DNA of 13,610 nt from Bifidobacteriaceae bacterium (GTDB lineage Bacteria; Actinomycetota; Actinomycetes; Actinomycetales; WQXJ01): the NCBI GenBank assembly GCA_031279575.1, contig JAITIG010000086.1, positions 1 to 13,610 of the forward strand, in the 5' to 3' direction. The notes beneath the pieces are model-generated. The model was not told the origin of the DNA. It was given only the letters and a program-made list of their open reading frames with translations, and did not search any database. This document shows positions 12,847 to 13,610 of this stretch, in pieces. Position 1 is the first letter of the stretch. Every line of letters begins with the position of its first letter. The position numbers and the translations under genes were made by a program.

Positions 12847-13610
12847 TGGCGAACCTTGCTTTGGCGCTGGGCGAGGCCGGCGCGACCAAGTTTTTGAGGC
12901 GTGGCGACCGGGTTCGAGCCACGGCCACAGTCCGGTTGTTCAACGGTGAACGGGTCTCGGTCTCGGCCACTGGGGCGACCAAGCGTGAGGCCGAGGACAG
13001 ACTGGGCGAGGCCATCGGTTTCCGTCTGGGACGGCCGCCCGACGCCATGTCGGTTGACAGGGAGACACCGTTATATGTAGTGGCGGGCCAGTTCTTTGAT
13101 CAGGCGTATCTTGAGGCCGACCGGATCGACGCGCACTCGACTCGTAAACGGCAAACGGTGGATGTTCACGCTGAGACTTGGAAAACTCTTCTCCGGCCGC
13201 ATCTGGCCGAGGTGAAGCTGTGCGAGTTGACTCCGGCATTCTTGGAGTATGTGCTCAATTGGGTTCGCCAAGGGACGCCAGACCGGCCGGGGTCCGAGTC
13301 TAAAGCCAGGAAGGCTTACACGGCGTTGAACTTGATCCTCAAACGCGCTCAGTTGCACGGTGCCCTGCCGGTCAACCCGTTGACCGCAGTTCCCCGCCCA
13401 ACGCCACAACCCAAGATTGTCGTTGCCCTAGACGCCCAGGGCGTCGGGTTGGTCAGGGCGGCGGTGCGCCGCTACGACATCAAACGCCAAGCCATATCGC
13501 ATCGATTCGGCGGGCCACAGCCCAGTGGCAACGTGGTGGCTGGGTTGGATCTACTGCTTGGCACGGGTCTGCGGATCGGTGAGGCGTTGGCATTGCGCTG
13601 GCGCGATGTC
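12846..13610 (+). CDS. Tyrosine recombinase (phage-type integrase), C-terminus beyond window
   Basis: The visible 255 residues contain an N-terminal arm-binding-like region (about 20-60, with VRATATVRLFNGERV and ATKREAEDRL), a SAM-like core-binding domain (about 72-185, with QFFDQAYLEADRID and KAYTALNLILKRAQLHG) and the beginning of the catalytic domain. The box I motif GTGLRIGEALALRW carries the catalytic Arg243. The HxxR box and the nucleophile Tyr would be to the right. It should catalyse integration and excision of the element at the tRNA-Lys gene. ATG 12846 is the first start consistent with the domain order; the context TGATG suggests coupling to a short upstream frame. Its codon use differs from the chromosome-like genes to the left. 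Confidence 0.92.
   Translation, partial: MANLALALGEAGATKFLRRGDRVRATATVRLFNGERVSVSATGATKREAEDRLGEAIGFRLGRPPDAMSVDRETPLYVVAGQFFDQAYLEADRIDAHSTRKRQTVDVHAETWKTLLRPHLAEVKLCELTPAFLEYVLNWVRQGTPDRPGSESKARKAYTALNLILKRAQLHGALPVNPLTAVPRPTPQPKIVVALDAQGVGLVRAAVRRYDIKRQAISHRFGGPQPSGNVVAGLDLLLGTGLRIGEALALRWRDV

Larger units (their letters stand above)
12623..13610 (+). mobile_element. Left end of a probable integrative element at tRNA-Lys
   Basis: A tyrosine recombinase gene starts 223 bases after the tRNA-Lys 3' end and reads away from it. Base and codon use shift here: lower GC, more TTG, CTT and TTT codons, and sequences such as TTATATGTAG that are absent from the neighbouring genes. tRNA 3' ends are standard targets of such integrases. 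The second attachment site must lie beyond the right edge; no direct repeat of the tRNA 3' end was seen inside the window. Confidence 0.65.

Noticed and set aside
12623..13610. Direct repeat of the tRNA-Lys 3' end as the second attachment site
   Set aside because: I looked for the GATGGCGCACC-type sequence and saw no second copy; the other site must be outside the window.

Overview
The window is very GC-rich DNA with GTG starts, ATGA/GTGA gene overlaps and Ala/Gly/Pro-rich proteins. Together with a GroES-like/DUF3618 gene pair this points to a high-GC Actinomycetota genome. The family cannot be fixed from the sequence. The last ~800 bases have visibly lower GC and different codon use.

Layout. 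(1) 1-2841, minus strand: an export operon of lipoprotein, membrane-fusion adaptor with a peptidoglycan-binding-like segment, and a MacB/LolD-type ABC ATPase whose end runs off the left edge. (2) 3070-3576, plus: a small membrane protein resembling the VTT/DedA family. (3) 3911-11470, plus: a four-gene sortase-dependent pilus locus. (4) 11531-11698: a terminator region and a convergent tRNA-Leu(TAG). (5) 11828-12495, plus: a DUF3618-like membrane protein overlapped by a GroES-like protein. (6) 12550-12622: tRNA-Lys(CTT). (7) 12623 to the right edge: a tyrosine-recombinase gene, taken as the start of an integrative element inserted at the tRNA-Lys gene.

The pilus locus is the centre of interest. 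Its order is a large ancillary surface protein (beta-solenoid plus three pilin-type domains), a signal-peptidase-like protein lacking both catalytic residues, an FctA/Spy0128-like two-domain major pilin with a TPTG sorting signal, and a class B sortase. This matches the streptococcal FCT pilus order cpa-sipA-fctA-srtC-fctB, with one striking difference: the fctB-like basal pilin with its LPFTG signal is not a separate gene. It is fused in frame to the C-terminus of the sortase through a second membrane helix, an internal signal-peptide-like segment and an Ala/Gly-rich linker. The inferred model is that the sortase joins TPTG-bearing major pilins (and the VPSG-bearing ancillary protein, probably the tip), the SipA-like protein assists without proteolysis, and the fused LPFTG pilin is the base attached to the wall by a housekeeping sortase encoded elsewhere. 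No dedicated regulator lies in the window, but the leaders of the ancillary gene and of the pilin gene hold dyads, hairpins and an overlapping upstream ORF.
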